From NCBI GenBank assembly GCA_009704425.1, contig WLEG01000162.1:1-5091 (forward strand): a DNA stretch of 5,091 nt, given 5' to 3'. Below the pieces are notes generated by a model. That model was not told where the DNA came from. It saw nothing but the letters and a program-made list of their open reading frames with translations, and made no database searches. Source of the DNA: Actinomycetota bacterium (GTDB lineage Bacteria; Actinomycetota; Acidimicrobiia; Acidimicrobiales; Ilumatobacteraceae). This document shows, piece after piece, positions 4,700 to 5,091 of this stretch; the stretch's first letter is position 1, and each line of letters opens with the position of its first letter. The translations under genes and the position numbers were made by a program.

Positions 4700-5091
4700 G
4701 TGAACGCTCGTATCAAGATCATCGGTGCCGCGCTCGGCGCGGTCGTGTTGGTGGTCGTCGCCGTCGTCGGCTTCTCCGGGGGAGGAGGAGAATCCGATTC
4801 GACCCTGCTGATCACACCACGACTCGTGGAACGTCGCGATTTGCAGGACGTGTTGACCGTGAGTGGCGAGGTGCGGCGGGACGAGACCCGCAAGATCAAC
4901 TCCGCGGTCGACGGAAAGGTCAGCTATCTCAACGTGGAGGACGGAGACACGATCGAGGTGGGGGACGAGATCCTGGCTCTCGACGGCCGGGCGTCGGTGG
5001 CGGTGGCGGGCGATTTCTCCTTCTACCGACGCTTGTCGGTGGGCAGCGTCGGACCCGACGTGAAGCAGTTGGAGAACGTTCTGGTGGCCGC
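4700..5091 (+). CDS. Membrane-fusion (MacA/HlyD-type) adaptor with peptidoglycan-binding-like domain, N-terminal part
   Basis: The first 130 residues of an export adaptor, cut by the right edge. A basic start (Arg4, Lys6) precedes one long hydrophobic anchor (7-25) and a Gly-rich linker (26-30). Residues 36-66 give the first strands (LITPRLVERRDLQDVLTVSGEV). They lead into a lipoyl-like half, S68-A-V-D-G-K-V through V79-x-D-G-D-x-I-x-V-G-D-E-I-L-A-L-D95, the hallmark of membrane-fusion proteins. Then A103-G-D-F-S-F-Y-R-R-L, G115-S-V-G-P-D-V-K-Q-L-E matches the start of a peptidoglycan-binding domain 1 repeat (x-G-x-x-G-x-D-V-x-x-L-Q), which in actinobacterial adaptors sits where the coiled-coil hairpin would be. 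Such adaptors usually work with an ABC ATPase and a MacB/FtsX-like permease; none is visible here, so they would lie downstream. GTG 4688 would add four residues. The short spacing to the lipoprotein gene implies one operon. Confidence 0.88.
   Translation, partial: MNARIKIIGAALGAVVLVVVAVVGFSGGGGESDSTLLITPRLVERRDLQDVLTVSGEVRRDETRKINSAVDGKVSYLNVEDGDTIEVGDEILALDGRASVAVAGDFSFYRRLSVGSVGPDVKQLENVLVA

Noticed and set aside
4725..4770. GTC/GTG-rich near-repeat
   Set aside because: It is the valine-rich membrane anchor of the adaptor; simple codon reuse explains it.
4863..5063. 66-codon forward frame inside the adaptor gene
   Set aside because: It is an out-of-frame shadow with Arg/Trp/Ser-rich composition; the adaptor frame gives clear family motifs over the same bases.

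Overview
The window is a dense, one-directional block of GC-rich DNA with strong G/C preference at third codon positions. GTG starts are used alongside ATG. The order threonyl-tRNA synthetase, HIT protein, CDP-alcohol phosphatidyltransferase, lauroyl-type acyltransferase is the one I know from the phosphatidylinositol (PI/PIM) locus of Actinomycetota, for example thrS-Rv2613c-pgsA1-Rv2611c in Mycobacterium tuberculosis. I infer an actinobacterium. Non-mycolate details (no pimA in its usual place, an adaptor/lipoprotein pair instead, TAGnCT boxes next to start codons) suggest a deep lineage such as Acidimicrobiia, but this is a guess.

Layout, all on the + strand. (1) 1-1254: C-terminal 417 residues of ThrRS, with the zinc ligands, class II motifs and anticodon-binding domain; the TGS and editing domains lie off the left edge. 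(2) 1251-1769: HIT-family protein overlapping thrS by ATGA, carrying the residues that mark Rv2613c-type Ap4A phosphorylases. (3) 1783-2283: unrecognised small membrane protein. (4) 2284-2369: the only sizeable intergenic gap, with a GC-rich inverted repeat and a TAGACT box six bases before the next ATG. (5) 2370-3053: phosphatidylinositol-phosphate synthase-like enzyme with an Arg-rich tail. (6) 3058-4014: PatA/HtrB-like acyltransferase. (7) 4025-4681: four-cysteine lipoprotein with an internal duplication. (8) 4700 to the right edge: N-terminus of a membrane-fusion (MacA/HlyD-type) adaptor leading into a peptidoglycan-binding-like domain.

Functionally there are three blocks. ThrRS and the HIT protein form a plausible make-and-destroy pair for Ap4A, since aminoacyl-tRNA synthetases generate it as a side product. 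The PIPS-like enzyme and the acyltransferase, four bases apart, form a PI-lipid synthesis and acylation pair. The lipoprotein and adaptor look like the start of an envelope export or cell-surface system whose transporter (an ABC ATPase and MacB/FtsX-type permease would be expected) lies beyond the window.

The points most worth following are the duplicated two-cysteine lipoprotein next to the adaptor, the apparent use of stop codons as part of -10 boxes for (nearly) leaderless transcripts, and atypical residues in the PIPS-like active site. No RNA genes, mobile elements, CRISPR arrays or convincing terminators were seen.
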